Positions 1 through 9,477 of a stretch of DNA of 64,000 bases are shown piece by piece; position 1 is the first letter of the stretch; every line of letters starts with the position of its first letter. Location of the stretch: positions 140,177 to 204,176 of the forward strand of contig DASXVX010000009.1 of NCBI GenBank assembly GCA_036504075.1, given 5' to 3'. This DNA is from DASXVX01 sp036504075 (GTDB lineage: Bacteria > Bacillota > Sulfobacillia > Symbiobacteriales > Symbiobacteriaceae). The position numbers and the translations under genes are program-made. Below the pieces are notes generated by a model. That model did not search any database, was not told the origin of the DNA, and saw nothing but the letters and a program-made list of their open reading frames with translations.

Positions 1-586
1 GAATCGCCAGCCAGACCGCCACGACCACCAGCGTGACCAGCAGGGCGGAAACCCCGACCCGCATGGCGCTCATGTGGAGGAAGTGGCCGCTGCGCCGCCG
101 GAAGTAGACCACCGCGCCTCGGGAGAGCCAGGACCAGCCCATGGCCCACAGGAGGTCGTTCAGCACCATGACCAGCAGGAACTTGCCGAACCGCACCCGG
201 GTGATGCCGCAAAGCCACATGTTCTGAGCGAAGCCCCAGTTGGTCCAGCGGGTCGCCACCACCACTTTCAGCCCGTGCTGACGAAACCACGCGTCCACCT
301 TGAGCCAGAGTTCCTCCCGAATCCGGAACCACGACATCAGCTTCATGATCACCGGCCGCCCGCCATAGTACCCCAACAGGTAACCGGCGGCATTGCCCAC
401 CACCGTGGTCAGCCACATGAGCAGCACCATTTCCCAGTAGGTGTTCAGCTCATGGGCCATGCGCAGGCCGATGATGCCCAGCGGGATTTCGACCGGCACC
501 GGGGCGCCCAGCCCTTCGAGCATGAAGATGAGACCGGCGCCGGACAGCCCGAGATGCTTATAGACAAACCACGCCGCCTGTGCCAT
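1..586 (-). CDS. DedA-family membrane protein (3' end outside window)
   Basis: The reverse strand reads from ATG at 586, behind GGAGGAG about 7 bases upstream, and stays open to the window edge, so the C-terminus is missing. The start MAQAAWFVYKHLGLSGAG is followed by EGLGAPVPVEIPLG, which matches the conserved acidic and proline motif of the DedA/SNARE-associated family. Later come a GNAAGYLLGYYGGR segment and a TRWTNWGFAQ stretch, and then hydrophobic helices. DedA proteins are polytopic inner-membrane proteins linked to lipid-carrier flipping and membrane homeostasis. The gene lies 110 bases downstream of the YerB-like lipoprotein gene on the same strand and may be cotranscribed with it. 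The family call is good; the substrate is unknown. Confidence 0.8.
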   Translation of the reverse strand, partial: MAQAAWFVYKHLGLSGAGLIFMLEGLGAPVPVEIPLGIIGLRMAHELNTYWEMVLLMWLTTVVGNAAGYLLGYYGGRPVIMKLMSWFRIREELWLKVDAWFRQHGLKVVVATRWTNWGFAQNMWLCGITRVRFGKFLLVMVLNDLLWAMGWSWLSRGAVVYFRRRSGHFLHMSAMRVGVSALLVTLVVVAVWLAI

Positions 587-695
587 CGCTCTCCTCCGTC
601 TCTCCTCAGGCGCAATAGGCTTTGCCGAGGGGACAGACCGTCCCCCCGGCAACTGGATTTCTGGACGACAAAGTTCGACAAAGGTTACAAAACTC

Positions 696-1739
696 CTACT
701 GAGGGGCGCCCTGCGTTACATGCTCCGGCGATTTGAGCACTTCCACCCATGTCTGACCCGGCCCGAACGGGACAGATTCGCCGGCGGCCGTAGTGAAAGT
801 GTACGGCTCTTCTTTCGCGGTCTTCTTCCATTGGATCGGGATGACCTTGCCGTCTCGGTAGAAATACCCCGAGCCGCTTCCCACAATACTGACGTGGTAC
901 TCGCCTTCGCCGTCCTGCACTTTCTGGTCCCAGACGAACTTGGTAAAGAGGACGACCAGGTTGTCGGCCTGGATCCGGGCACCGGTGTCCGTCACGTGGG
1001 GGACGCCGGACTGGGACCGCTCAAACCGCATGCCGTTCCATGTCCAGATCACGTCCTGGCTCTTCGGTCCCCAGGTGAACGCCACCGCAGTGACCGGCTT
1101 GCCACCGGCCGGAGCCGGCCCCTCGGGGAAGAACGCCAGTGGCTTGAACCCGAACTTGACTTCGTTGGCCCAGTTGACGATGCGGGTCGTGCTGGTGTAG
1201 TCGTTGTGCGGGGCCTTCCGGTCGGTGGTCCGCCAGAACGACCCGCCCGTGCCGGTCATGTCGTCTACGTTAAGCAGGCGCCTGTTGCGGTTCTTGAGTT
1301 CCAGCAGCACGTCGTAGTTGCCGCCGACATGGACATACGGCAAGCCGTAAGCGTAGGCGATGTCATAAAAGCCCATGCGGGCAGACCGCACCGGGCCGAC
1401 TTTCTCCGCACTCTCCCGGTAGAAGAGCGCCATGAACCGTGTGATGCCGCCTTCGGCTTCCATCTCATACACGATGTCGGCCTTATCCAGGCCCGACTGC
1501 GGCACCGCATCCACATGGTTGTCGATCATGACGGCAACGGCGCCCGGCAGTTTGGGTGCAGGCGGCGGCTCCTTCACGGGTGCCGGCGTCGTCGCCGCCG
1601 GCGGGGCGGTCACCGGCGCAGTTGGCGAGGGTTCCGAGGTGGCCTTCTTGCTGCCGCAGCCGGGTAGCAAGGCCGAGGCCAGCACGAGCGCCAGCAGGAT
1701 GCCCAGCATCCGGCGGCTCACGGTTGGTTGGAGACTCAC
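696..1739 (-). CDS. yerB: YerB-like DUF3048 lipoprotein
   Basis: A 347-residue protein with a GTG start placed by AGGAGG 7 bases upstream. Residues 11-28 are a lipoprotein signal ending in the lipobox LLPGC, so the mature protein should be anchored by a lipidated Cys on the outer face of the membrane. A Pro/Ala/Thr-rich linker follows, and then the DUF3048 body, in which I recognise AVMIDNHVDAVPQSGLDKADIV, GGITRFMALF and VGPVRSARMGF. The family includes Bacillus YerB, and its biochemical role is unsettled. The length is normal and the gene looks intact. It is divergent from the ABC exporter at 1976, with a 236-base gap that presumably holds both promoters. Confidence 0.88.
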   Translation of the reverse strand: MSLQPTVSRRMLGILLALVLASALLPGCGSKKATSEPSPTAPVTAPPAATTPAPVKEPPPAPKLPGAVAVMIDNHVDAVPQSGLDKADIVYEMEAEGGITRFMALFYRESAEKVGPVRSARMGFYDIAYAYGLPYVHVGGNYDVLLELKNRNRRLLNVDDMTGTGGSFWRTTDRKAPHNDYTSTTRIVNWANEVKFGFKPLAFFPEGPAPAGGKPVTAVAFTWGPKSQDVIWTWNGMRFERSQSGVPHVTDTGARIQADNLVVLFTKFVWDQKVQDGEGEYHVSIVGSGSGYFYRDGKVIPIQWKKTAKEEPYTFTTAAGESVPFGPGQTWVEVLKSPEHVTQGAPQ

Positions 1740-1975
1740 GAATCAACCTCCTCACCTATCGGGTGTCGCGTTTCCCCTGATTTCATTCAAAGATCAGGAA
1801 TGAAACACCTGCAATGTAGTGAAAAGGAAGGCTGAACCGCCGGAACTTTTTCCACTTCGCTGCAGTCAATATTCAAGTCCGCTCTTTTCAAAATGGTATC
1901 ATAGTAGACTGGTCGTGGTCGCTACCGATAACGCCAGAGGTTGCACGGGACAGTCGGATTAGAGAGAGGGATAGC

Positions 1976-3823
1976 ATGCGCATCTTCATTAAACTGAAAC
2001 GCTACTGGGTTCCTTACGCCTGGTGGGGGGCCGGTGGGGTCGTGGCCATGGGCATTCTCACCCTGGCCGGCCTCACCCGCCCCTGGTTGCTTGAGCAGCT
2101 GATCGACCGGGTCATCAGCCGGCGGCACTTCACCGAACTGCCCTACTGGGCGCTGGCGGTCATCGGCGTGGCCCTGTTCCGGTCCGTCTTTAACTTCGGG
2201 CGCCAGTATCTCGGCCAGGTCTTCGGCCAGAACGCCACCTTCGACCTGCGCCAGGGCATGTACGACAAACTCCAGTACCTGCACTTCAAGTTCTACGACA
2301 ACGCCAAGACCGGCGACTTGATGTCCCGGGTGACGGCGGACACCGAAGCGTTCCGCATGTTTCTCTCCTTCGGGTTCATTCAGCTCATGGATACGATTTA
2401 CATGACCGTTTTCAGCTTGCTGGTTATGCTCTCCATGTCCGTGAAGCTTACCCTGGTGACGCTGGCCGCCATGCCGCTGCTGCTGGTCGTGGTGCTGCGG
2501 TTCGAAAAAGTCGTCCACCCGGCGTTCACAAGAATCCGCGAGGCGCTGTCCGACCTGACCGCCGCCACCCAGGAAAACCTGAACGGCATGCGGACGGTCA
2601 AGTCGTTCGCCCGGGAGCGGTTCGAAATCGGCAAGTTCGCCGACCGGAACCGGGCTTACGTGCAGACGAATCTGGACGCGGCCGGCCTGTGGGCGTCGTT
2701 CTTCCCTCTGATCGAACTGCTTTCCAACCTCGCCATTACGCTGCTGCTCTGGTACGGCGGCACGCTGGTCCTGCGGGGCGAGCTTACGCTGGGCCGGCTG
2801 GTCGCCTTCTTCAGCCTCATCTGGTATTGGATCTGGCCACTGCGGGAAGTCGGCTACCAGATCAATACCCTGATTCAGGCCACCGCCTCCGGCGAGCGGC
2901 TGGACGAGTTGCTGTCGACCGATATCGCGATCAAGGACGGACCGGACGCCGTCGCCGTGCCGGCCATGGCGGGTCACGTTCACTTTGAAAACGTTTTTTT
3001 CCGCTACGATTCGCCGCGCCCCGGCACCAACGAGCGCCTCGACCACCATGCCTTGGCCGGCATCGATCTTGACGTGCCCGCCGGTTCCGTGGTTGCGCTG
3101 CTGGGCACCACCGGCTCCGGCAAGTCCTCGCTGGTCAGCCTGATTCCCCGGTTCTACGATGTGACCCAGGGCCGGGTGACGATCGACGGTATCGATGTCC
3201 GGCACATCCGCCTGCAGGATCTCCGCCGGCACATCGGCATCGTGCTGCAGGAGACGTTTCTGTGGTCTGCCACCATTCGGGAGAACATCGCCTACGGGCG
3301 CCGGGACGCCGCCCTGGAAGAGGTCATTGCCGCGGCCAAACTGGCCCAGGCCCACGACTTTATCATGGAGACGCCGCTGGGTTATGAGACCGTGGTCGGC
3401 GAGCGGGGCCTCGGCCTCTCCGGCGGGCAAAAGCAGCGGATCGCCATCGCCCGGGCCATTTTGAACAATCCGCGGGTGCTCATTCTGGACGACGCCACCG
3501 CCTCGGTCGACATGGAGACGGAGCATGAGATTCAGGTGGGCCTGGTCCACCTGATGCAGGGGCGGACGACGTTCGTGATCGCCCACCGGCTCTCCAGCCT
3601 CAAGCACGCCGACCAGATCATCGTCCTGGAGGCCGGCCGGATGGTCGAGCGGGGCACCCACGAGCAGTTGCTGGCTGCCGGCGGCGTCTACCGGTCGATC
3701 TACGACATTCAGTTCCGAGACCGACAGCAGGAGGTCACCCGCACCGATGAGTCCGGCGGTGGTTTTGCCGACGCGGCCGCCGCAGCCGACACGGCCGCCG
3801 CACTGGAAAGGGGAGATCGCTGA
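1976..3823 (+). CDS. ABC exporter half-transporter, degenerate-site subunit
   Basis: A 615-residue protein with an N-terminal six-helix ABC exporter domain (about residues 15-310) and a C-terminal ATPase domain. Walker A is GTTGSGKSS and the signature is the canonical LSGGQ. Walker B reads LILDDATAS, so the usual catalytic Glu is Asp. The start is ATG after a weak GAGAGAGGG. The stop codon overlaps the ATG of the next gene (TGATG), so the two products should be translationally coupled. The pairing matches heterodimeric multidrug exporters of the BmrCD/TM287-288 type, in which one ATP site is degenerate. Residues 580-615 are an Ala/Asp-rich tail. The substrate cannot be read from the sequence. 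Confidence 0.9.
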   Translation: MRIFIKLKRYWVPYAWWGAGGVVAMGILTLAGLTRPWLLEQLIDRVISRRHFTELPYWALAVIGVALFRSVFNFGRQYLGQVFGQNATFDLRQGMYDKLQYLHFKFYDNAKTGDLMSRVTADTEAFRMFLSFGFIQLMDTIYMTVFSLLVMLSMSVKLTLVTLAAMPLLLVVVLRFEKVVHPAFTRIREALSDLTAATQENLNGMRTVKSFARERFEIGKFADRNRAYVQTNLDAAGLWASFFPLIELLSNLAITLLLWYGGTLVLRGELTLGRLVAFFSLIWYWIWPLREVGYQINTLIQATASGERLDELLSTDIAIKDGPDAVAVPAMAGHVHFENVFFRYDSPRPGTNERLDHHALAGIDLDVPAGSVVALLGTTGSGKSSLVSLIPRFYDVTQGRVTIDGIDVRHIRLQDLRRHIGIVLQETFLWSATIRENIAYGRRDAALEEVIAAAKLAQAHDFIMETPLGYETVVGERGLGLSGGQKQRIAIARAILNNPRVLILDDATASVDMETEHEIQVGLVHLMQGRTTFVIAHRLSSLKHADQIIVLEAGRMVERGTHEQLLAAGGVYRSIYDIQFRDRQQEVTRTDESGGGFADAAAAADTAAALERGDR

Positions 3824-5721
3824 TGGGTTCGGGAGTCTTCAAGACCGCCCGGGAGTTGCACCACCGGCGCAAGCCCCAGGCCGGCAATAACGCCGAGCGC
3901 TTCTACTACAAGGAAGAAGTGGTTTTCGAGAAACCATTCGACTGGCGGCAGGCCAGGCGGCTGGGCGCGTTCATCCTGCCCTACAGCAGACTCCTGATCG
4001 GCGCCCTGCTCATGATGAGCCTTGCCACCGTGACCCGCCTTGCCATTCCATTCCTGATCGCCCAGGCCATCGACACGACGCTGTCCGGCGACCTGAAGGC
4101 CACCTTCTGGACCGCCTGGCTCATGAAGTACCCGGCGGCCACCCGGCTCAACCTGTTGGTGGCGATCATGGCCGGCGTGCACCTGGTCAACTGGCTCGCC
4201 AACTACCTGCGGATCAAGCTGACCAACACCGTGGGCCAAAACGCCCTCTACGACTTGCGACAGAAGCTCTTCAGCCACATTCAGACCCTGTCGCTGAAGT
4301 TCTTCGACAGCCGCCCGGCGGGCGCCATTCTGGTCCGGGTAACCAACGACGTGAACTCTCTGCAGGATCTCTTCACCAGTGGCATCGTCTCCATGCTGCA
4401 GGATTTCCTGACCCTGGTGGGCATCGTGGTGATCATGTTCTCCATGCACGTGACGCTGGCGTCGGTCTGCTTCGTCTTCCTGCCGTTCGTGCTCCTGATC
4501 ACCACCCGGCTGCGCAGCCGTATCCGGCACGGCTGGCAACTGGTCCGCGTCAAGCAGGCCCGCATGACCGCCCACATTGCCGAAGCGCTCCAGGGCATCC
4601 GGGTGACGGGTTCGTTCCACCAGGAAGAGGAGAACAAGGAGTTCTTCCAGGACATGAACGCCGACAACCGCTGGAACTGGCTGAACGTCCAGCGGTTTCA
4701 GGCCTGGTTTCACCCGATTATCGAGATCATGGGCGCCATTGGCACCATGGTGGTCTACTGGTACGGCACCAACCTGTTGCGGGGCGGCAGCATGACCGTC
4801 GGCCAACTGGTGGCTTTCGCCACGTACATCGGACAGTTCTGGGAGCCGATCAACCGGCTCACCCAGCAGTACGGCAATATTCTGGTGGCCATGGCCTCCA
4901 GCGAACGGATCTGCGAATACCTGGACACCGTGCCCACCGTGGTCGAGGAGGAGCAGGCCAAAACCCTGCCCATAATCCAGGGACGGGTGGAGTTCGAAGA
5001 CGTGGTTTTCGCCTACGAGGAAGGGCGCCGGGCTCTGGGCGGAGTCAGCCTGACCATTGCGCCCGGCGAGACGGTGGCCCTGGTAGGCCAGACCGGCGCC
5101 GGCAAGACCTCCATCATTAACATGCTCAGCCGCTTTTATGATGTCCAGGGCGGCGCCATCAAGATCGACGGCCACGACATCCGGTCCGTTTCGCTCGAAT
5201 CGCTCCGGAGCCAGATCGCGATTGTCCTGCAGGATACGTTCATCTTCAGCGGTACGATTATGGACAACATCCGCTTCGGCCGTCTGGGCGCCACCGACGA
5301 CCAGGTAATCACCGCCGCCCGGGCGGTCCGGGCTCACGATTTCATCATGCGGATGCCGGAAGGCTACCAGACCGAGGTGAAGGAACGGGGTTCCCGGCTC
5401 TCCATGGGCGAACGGCAACTGATCTCGTTTGCCCGGGCGTTGTTGGCGGAGCCACGGATCCTGGTACTGGACGAGGCCACGGCCTCGATCGACACCCGGA
5501 CGGAACTACTGATCCAGGAAGCGCTGGCCGAACTGCTGAAAGGCCGGACGTCGTTCGTGATCGCGCACCGGCTGTCCACCATTCGGGGCGCCGGCAAAAT
5601 CGTCGTGCTGGATCACGGCCGCGTCGTGGAGATGGGCAACCACGATTCGCTCATGCAGCAGCGGGGCGTTTACCACGGGCTGATTCAGGCCCAGTTCAAG
5701 TTCTTTTCGAGTGCCATGTGA
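3823..5721 (+). CDS. ABC exporter half-transporter, catalytic-Glu subunit
   Basis: A 632-residue partner of the preceding gene with the same exporter-plus-ATPase layout. Its Walker A is GQTGAGKTS and its Walker B has the catalytic Glu (LVLDEATAS), but its signature motif is LSMGE instead of LSGGQ. In a heterodimer the catalytic site would combine this Walker A/B with the LSGGQ of the first subunit, and the degenerate site would combine the two variant motifs. An extra N-terminal stretch of about 45 residues (GSGVFKTARELHHRRKPQAG) precedes the first helix. The ATG overlaps the upstream stop by one base. The assignment as an exporter is firm; whether the cargo is a drug, lipid or peptide is open. 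Confidence 0.9.
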   Translation: MGSGVFKTARELHHRRKPQAGNNAERFYYKEEVVFEKPFDWRQARRLGAFILPYSRLLIGALLMMSLATVTRLAIPFLIAQAIDTTLSGDLKATFWTAWLMKYPAATRLNLLVAIMAGVHLVNWLANYLRIKLTNTVGQNALYDLRQKLFSHIQTLSLKFFDSRPAGAILVRVTNDVNSLQDLFTSGIVSMLQDFLTLVGIVVIMFSMHVTLASVCFVFLPFVLLITTRLRSRIRHGWQLVRVKQARMTAHIAEALQGIRVTGSFHQEEENKEFFQDMNADNRWNWLNVQRFQAWFHPIIEIMGAIGTMVVYWYGTNLLRGGSMTVGQLVAFATYIGQFWEPINRLTQQYGNILVAMASSERICEYLDTVPTVVEEEQAKTLPIIQGRVEFEDVVFAYEEGRRALGGVSLTIAPGETVALVGQTGAGKTSIINMLSRFYDVQGGAIKIDGHDIRSVSLESLRSQIAIVLQDTFIFSGTIMDNIRFGRLGATDDQVITAARAVRAHDFIMRMPEGYQTEVKERGSRLSMGERQLISFARALLAEPRILVLDEATASIDTRTELLIQEALAELLKGRTSFVIAHRLSTIRGAGKIVVLDHGRVVEMGNHDSLMQQRGVYHGLIQAQFKFFSSAM

Positions 5722-5805
5722 GTATCGATTCCCGCTTTGCAGGAGACCGGCTATTCGGGCGAGAATCTCGTCTGAAAGTTGCCCTGCAAGAACTGGGGGA
5801 TAGCC

Positions 5806-7287
5806 GTGAGCATCTGGCGACAAGTGCGGCAGCGACCGCCCGTTACGCAGCTTAAGGACGCCCACGGGCGCCTTCTCTTCATCCCCGGGGTTTTGGTCGG
5901 CGCCGGGATCTACGCCGTTGTGGTTATCCTGTACGTGACGAACAGCGACATCATTTGGGAGCAACACGTCGACCTGATGTACTCGGGTCTGCGGATCATT
6001 CTGGGTACAGCCGCCCCGCTGGTTCTGGCCGGCGTCTGGTGGTACTCGCCGCCCTCCCGCCGGGTGCTCCGGGTTTTCGACTGGATCGGGGCGGGCCTGC
6101 TGGCGATCTCTTTCGCCTGGCTACTCGCGAGCCTGGGCCACCTGATCAGGTCCGATTCCCTTGGCCTCGGCGGTACGTTGCTGATCCCACTGGGCTGGGC
6201 GATTTGGAGCGCGGCCGGCGTCGGCCTCATGATTGCGGGCATCGCCAGCCTGTCCGGCGAACTGCTGTCTGAGCAACTGGAACGCCGGCGGCTGCAAGCG
6301 CTCATGGACTTCACGCGCCTGATTACCCGGCTGGACTACCAGACGGTGCTCGACGAGACGGTCCGGCACATGCACGATGTCCTGCATGCCGAAGCCTGCG
6401 TGCTGTACCTCTGGGATCAGATCGAGCAGTCACTCGTACCGTCGGCGGCGGTGCACGTCTCCCGGGTCTACCCGGAGGAATACGTCCGCCGGGTGCTCGC
6501 CCTCCGGTATCCCAAAGGCTACGGTATCACCGGCTGGGTTTTCGCCACCGGCGAACCGTGTATGGTAGGCGATATTCACGCCGATTCCCGGTCACAGCCC
6601 GTGCCCGGGTTTGAGGATCTCGATCAGGCCTGTCTGGTGGTGCCGATTCAGGTGGAAGGCCGGCGGCTGGGCGTGGTCCGGATGACGCGGCATACGCACG
6701 AGCCGTTTACCCGGGACGACCTCGACCTGGCCAGCAGTTTCGCCAACCAGGCGGCCCTCGTCATTGAGAAAGCCCGAGTCATGAAAGAACTGTCCGACCT
6801 GACGATTACCGACAGCCTGACCGGCCTCTACAACGCCCGCCACTTCGAGCAGGTGCTGACCGCCGAACTGGCCCGGGCCGCCCGGGACGACCGACCGCTG
6901 GCGCTGCTCATGGTCGATTCCGACGCGCTCAAGCGGATGAACGATCAGTTTGGCCACCAGAAAGGGAACGACTACCTGCAGGGCATCGCCCGGGTCATCC
7001 GGGAGGCGATTCGGGTATCCGACTACGCCTTCCGTTACGCCGGGGACGAATTCCTGGTACTGCTGCCCGGCGCCGGGGTAGAGGAAGCCGGCGCGGTCGG
7101 TGAGCGCATCCGCCGGGTGGTGGAGGAACGGGAGTCGCTGCCCGGCATTGCCGGGACGGTCAGCGTGGGGGTTGCGGTGCTGCCGGTTCACGCTCGCGAC
7201 GGCGAAGGGTTGCTGGCAGCGGCCGACGGGGCCATGTACGAGTCCAAGCGCCTGGGCAAGAACCGGGTGACGGCCGCCCGGGCCTGA
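5806..7287 (+). CDS. Membrane GAF-GGDEF diguanylate cyclase
   Basis: I chose the GTG start at 5806, behind GGGGGA, over an in-frame TTG 27 bases upstream; this gives 493 residues. The N-terminal 150 residues contain several hydrophobic segments. A GAF-like sensor follows (about residues 165-315, from DFTRLITRLDYQTVLDE), and then a GGDEF domain. The active-site motif is AGDEF, within FRYAGDEFLVLLPG, which is a catalytically competent variant. The expected reaction is synthesis of cyclic di-GMP from two GTP at the membrane. I see no obvious RxxD inhibitory site in the usual place. No effector gene is adjacent. The gene is 24 bases upstream of a nitroreductase and may share its transcript. Confidence 0.87.
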   Translation: MSIWRQVRQRPPVTQLKDAHGRLLFIPGVLVGAGIYAVVVILYVTNSDIIWEQHVDLMYSGLRIILGTAAPLVLAGVWWYSPPSRRVLRVFDWIGAGLLAISFAWLLASLGHLIRSDSLGLGGTLLIPLGWAIWSAAGVGLMIAGIASLSGELLSEQLERRRLQALMDFTRLITRLDYQTVLDETVRHMHDVLHAEACVLYLWDQIEQSLVPSAAVHVSRVYPEEYVRRVLALRYPKGYGITGWVFATGEPCMVGDIHADSRSQPVPGFEDLDQACLVVPIQVEGRRLGVVRMTRHTHEPFTRDDLDLASSFANQAALVIEKARVMKELSDLTITDSLTGLYNARHFEQVLTAELARAARDDRPLALLMVDSDALKRMNDQFGHQKGNDYLQGIARVIREAIRVSDYAFRYAGDEFLVLLPGAGVEEAGAVGERIRRVVEERESLPGIAGTVSVGVAVLPVHARDGEGLLAAADGAMYESKRLGKNRVTAARA

Positions 7288-7310
7288 AACTTGATTGAGG
7301 TGACCACACG

Positions 7311-7964
7311 ATGCAGTTCGAGGACCTGTCGCTCCTGGTTCGGACCAGGCGCTCCATCCGGAGTTACCGCACCGATGATGTTCCCGACGACATGCTGCTG
7401 AAGGCCATCGACCTGGCTACCTGGGCGCCCAACGGCGGCAACTTCCAGCCCTGGCAGTTCTGGGTGATCAAAAACCGGGACGTGATCGAACGCATGGCCG
7501 GCGCCATGGATGCGCGCAGTCGGGCCATGGCCGCCTGGCCGGAGGCGGAGCCCTATCGGGAGCACGCGGACCGCTGGGTGCGGGTCGGCGCGTTTTTTCG
7601 AGGCGCGCCGGCCTGCATCGCGGTGATGGTGGGCGGCTACCAATCCGTCGCCGATAAGCTGCTGGCGGCCCGGAGCACAGACGACCCGGTCGCCCGGGAG
7701 ATGGCCGAATGGCGCCAGTTCGGCGCCTCCCGTATCCAGACCATCGGTGGCGCGGTCATGACGCTCCTGCTGGCGCTGCACCAGCAAGGGTTGGGGGCGT
7801 GCTGGATGGCCGGCCCGCAGCAGGCCAAGCGTGATATCGAAGAGATCCTGGGGGTCTCGAAAGAGTTCGACTTTGTGGCCCTGGTGCCGGTGGGCTGGCC
7901 CGCCGAGGAGAAGTCCGGCGCGCCGCGCAAGCCCCTGGATGAGGTGGTCAGGTTCGTTCGTTAG
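7311..7964 (+). CDS. Nitroreductase-family flavoprotein
   Basis: A 217-residue protein with the nitroreductase-fold opening: VRTRRSIRSYRTDDVP is the conserved FMN-contacting RRSIR motif, and ATWAPNGGNFQPWQF is the second flavin-binding segment. The C-terminus has GACWMAGPQQAK and VPVGWPAE, as in FMN-dependent NAD(P)H oxidoreductases of the NfnB/BluB-like superfamily. The substrate is not predictable. The ATG start follows GAGGTGACC. A strong hairpin with a T-rich tail lies 14 bases after the stop, so this gene ends its transcript. Confidence 0.85.
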   Translation: MQFEDLSLLVRTRRSIRSYRTDDVPDDMLLKAIDLATWAPNGGNFQPWQFWVIKNRDVIERMAGAMDARSRAMAAWPEAEPYREHADRWVRVGAFFRGAPACIAVMVGGYQSVADKLLAARSTDDPVAREMAEWRQFGASRIQTIGGAVMTLLLALHQQGLGACWMAGPQQAKRDIEEILGVSKEFDFVALVPVGWPAEEKSGAPRKPLDEVVRFVR

Positions 7965-7978
7965 CTTTGGATAAGGAA

Positions 7979-8018
7979 ACGCCCGCCGGGGAGAATTCCG
8001 GCGGGCGTACTTTGTTTG
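7979..8018 (+). terminator. Rho-independent terminator after nitroreductase
   Basis: A perfect 11-bp stem (arms 7979-7989 and 7998-8008, ACGCCCGCCGG and its complement) has an 8-base loop and is followed by ACTTTGTTTG. Confidence 0.85.
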
Positions 8019-8044
8019 AGCCGGCGCTCTTGGCCTTTTATTTT

Positions 8045-9199
8045 GGCTCTGTTCGTGAGAACGGGTGCTCCGGAGGCGGCTAAGCCGCCGGGCGCTCGCC
8101 AAAGGCTGAGCAGGCGGTCACCAACATCTGCCGGGCAGCCGGTACTTGACTCATCTTCCGGGCCTGGTCCAGAAAGATGAACCATGTGGTGTAGTTGAGC
8201 AGGTACTTGGTGGCCACACCCCGCAGACCGACGTTGTGCCAGTCCCTGAACCGCTTGTGCCAGTTGTTGACGTTGTTCAGGTGGTAAAGAGAGCCTTTCA
8301 GACGCTTCTTGCCATCTACCGGGACGTGCTGAATCTCCGCCTCTTGGCAGTATCGCCGGTAAGGCTGTGCCCCATCGGTGCAGAGAATTGCCTCTTTGTG
8401 GACCATTTGGGTGAGGACCTGGTGGACGGCGATGGCGCTGGGCATGCCCATGCCGCTAATTTCAGCGAGAGACTGCTGGTGCCGATCCTGGGACACGACG
8501 AGGCAAACCTGTTCCTTGCTCAGTCCCCGCTTGGTGGCTACGCCGCCCCGCCGCCGTGACTTGCGGCCAGTTTCCCCTACACGCCTGCTGCCCTTCATCG
8601 AGTGCAGGAGGTACATCTCATCGGTCTCCACGATGCCGGTCAGGGTCGGCTTCTCCTGCTCCCGGTGGGCATCCAGCAGCTTGTGCCGCCAGGCAAAGGC
8701 CGTGGCGACGTGGACATCAAGGGCCTGAGCGGTCTTACGAACCGACTTCCCCTCCACCATGCAACGGGCCATCTGGCCCCACAGTTCCTGCTTTTTGCTG
8801 TACGCCAGCGCAGTGCCGGTCAGGTCGTTGAACCTCCGCCCGCACCCGTGGCACAGGTAACGCTGCTTTATGAGGCCATTCTTGTCCTTGGTTGTGCCGT
8901 TTCGTTTGACCGCCATGGATTGGCACCGGGGGCACTCAGGCCTCCGGCAAAGCGGGCTTCCCGCACCTCAGAGAGCGTACTGGACCCAGTCGCCAGCCGC
9001 TCAGTCTGCTCGATCCAGGGCATCAAGACCTGAAGGATAGCTACCTGTTGAGCGGGGCGCAGCTCCCTAACCCGGGTCATGAACGAACCGGCAAGCTCCA
9101 TCGACACTGGTCAACACCTCGGCGACGTTTCTCCGGCTGCCTGCGCAGCCTGTCCCTTGGTTAGTCGCCGTAAGAGCACCCTTTTCCTCGAACAGAGCC
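8045..9199 (-). mobile_element. IS1595-family insertion sequence, 1,155 bp
   Basis: The two ends are imperfect inverted repeats of about 26 bp: 8045-8070, and 9174-9199 on the other strand. Both begin GGCTCTGTTCG and end GGGTGCTC. The element is flanked by an exact 8-bp direct repeat, TTTATTTT, at 8037-8044 and 9200-9207. An 8-bp target duplication is typical of the IS1595 family. The intact duplication means a single simple insertion with little later rearrangement. The transposase inside appears frameshifted (see the 8080-9107 entry), so the copy is probably not self-mobile. The insertion lies in non-coding sequence downstream of the nitroreductase terminator. Confidence 0.9.
8080..9107 (-). 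pseudogene. IS1595-type (ISXO2-like) transposase, frameshifted
   Basis: Two reverse-strand frames together make one transposase. The N-terminal frame starts at 9107 (or the ATG at 9101) and carries the usual helical leader (MTRVRELRPAQQVAILQVL). The C-terminal frame holds the zinc ribbon (CPRC, then CHGC) and the DDE domain, including VETDEMYLLHSMKG and CTDGAQPY. The first zinc-binding pair lies just upstream of the only ATG of the second frame (8916) and has no start of its own. An intact enzyme would therefore need a -1 shift near 8940-8975. I see no slippery site that would keep both cysteines of CPRC, so a disabling indel is more likely than programmed frameshifting. Confidence 0.8.
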
Positions 9200-9209
9200 T
9201 TTATTTTAG

Positions 9210-9390
9210 CCGCAGATGACGCAGATGACGCAGATCTCCGGAAAAACGCGGATAGGCCGGGTAGAGCGTCGGCGATATACAAATAATCAATATTTATTGT
9301 CGGAAATGCGCTCCAGACAACTACGGAATAGAATCCACCCCACCCATCCGGGCGTTTGTATTAGATCTGCGAAATCTGCGTCATCTGCGG
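9210..9390. repeat. Inverted pair of 27-bp GCAGATGAC repeats
   Basis: The left copy (9210-9236) is built from repeated CGCAGATGA units. The right copy (9364-9390) is its reverse complement with two mismatches. The 127 bases between them are AT-richer than the surroundings and contain no convincing gene. Short imperfect repeats of this look are scattered in many genomes and can form hairpins or MITE-like units. The left copy touches the target duplication of the neighbouring insertion sequence. Nothing recognisable lies from 9391 to 9477. Confidence 0.7.
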
Positions 9391-9477
9391 CCATAAACTC
9401 TCCCCGGAATACTAACGAAGGTACCTGTCACCCTTTGGACAGCCGGGGAACACAATGTTACCAGCCCCCGCGAACGG

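Noticed and set aside
1922..3661. Long reverse-strand ORF opposite the first ABC gene (and similar long antisense ORFs at 3709-5418, 38548-40083 and 55369-56961)
   Set aside because: They are shadows of high-GC coding sequence with third-position bias, have low-complexity composition and no ribosome sites.
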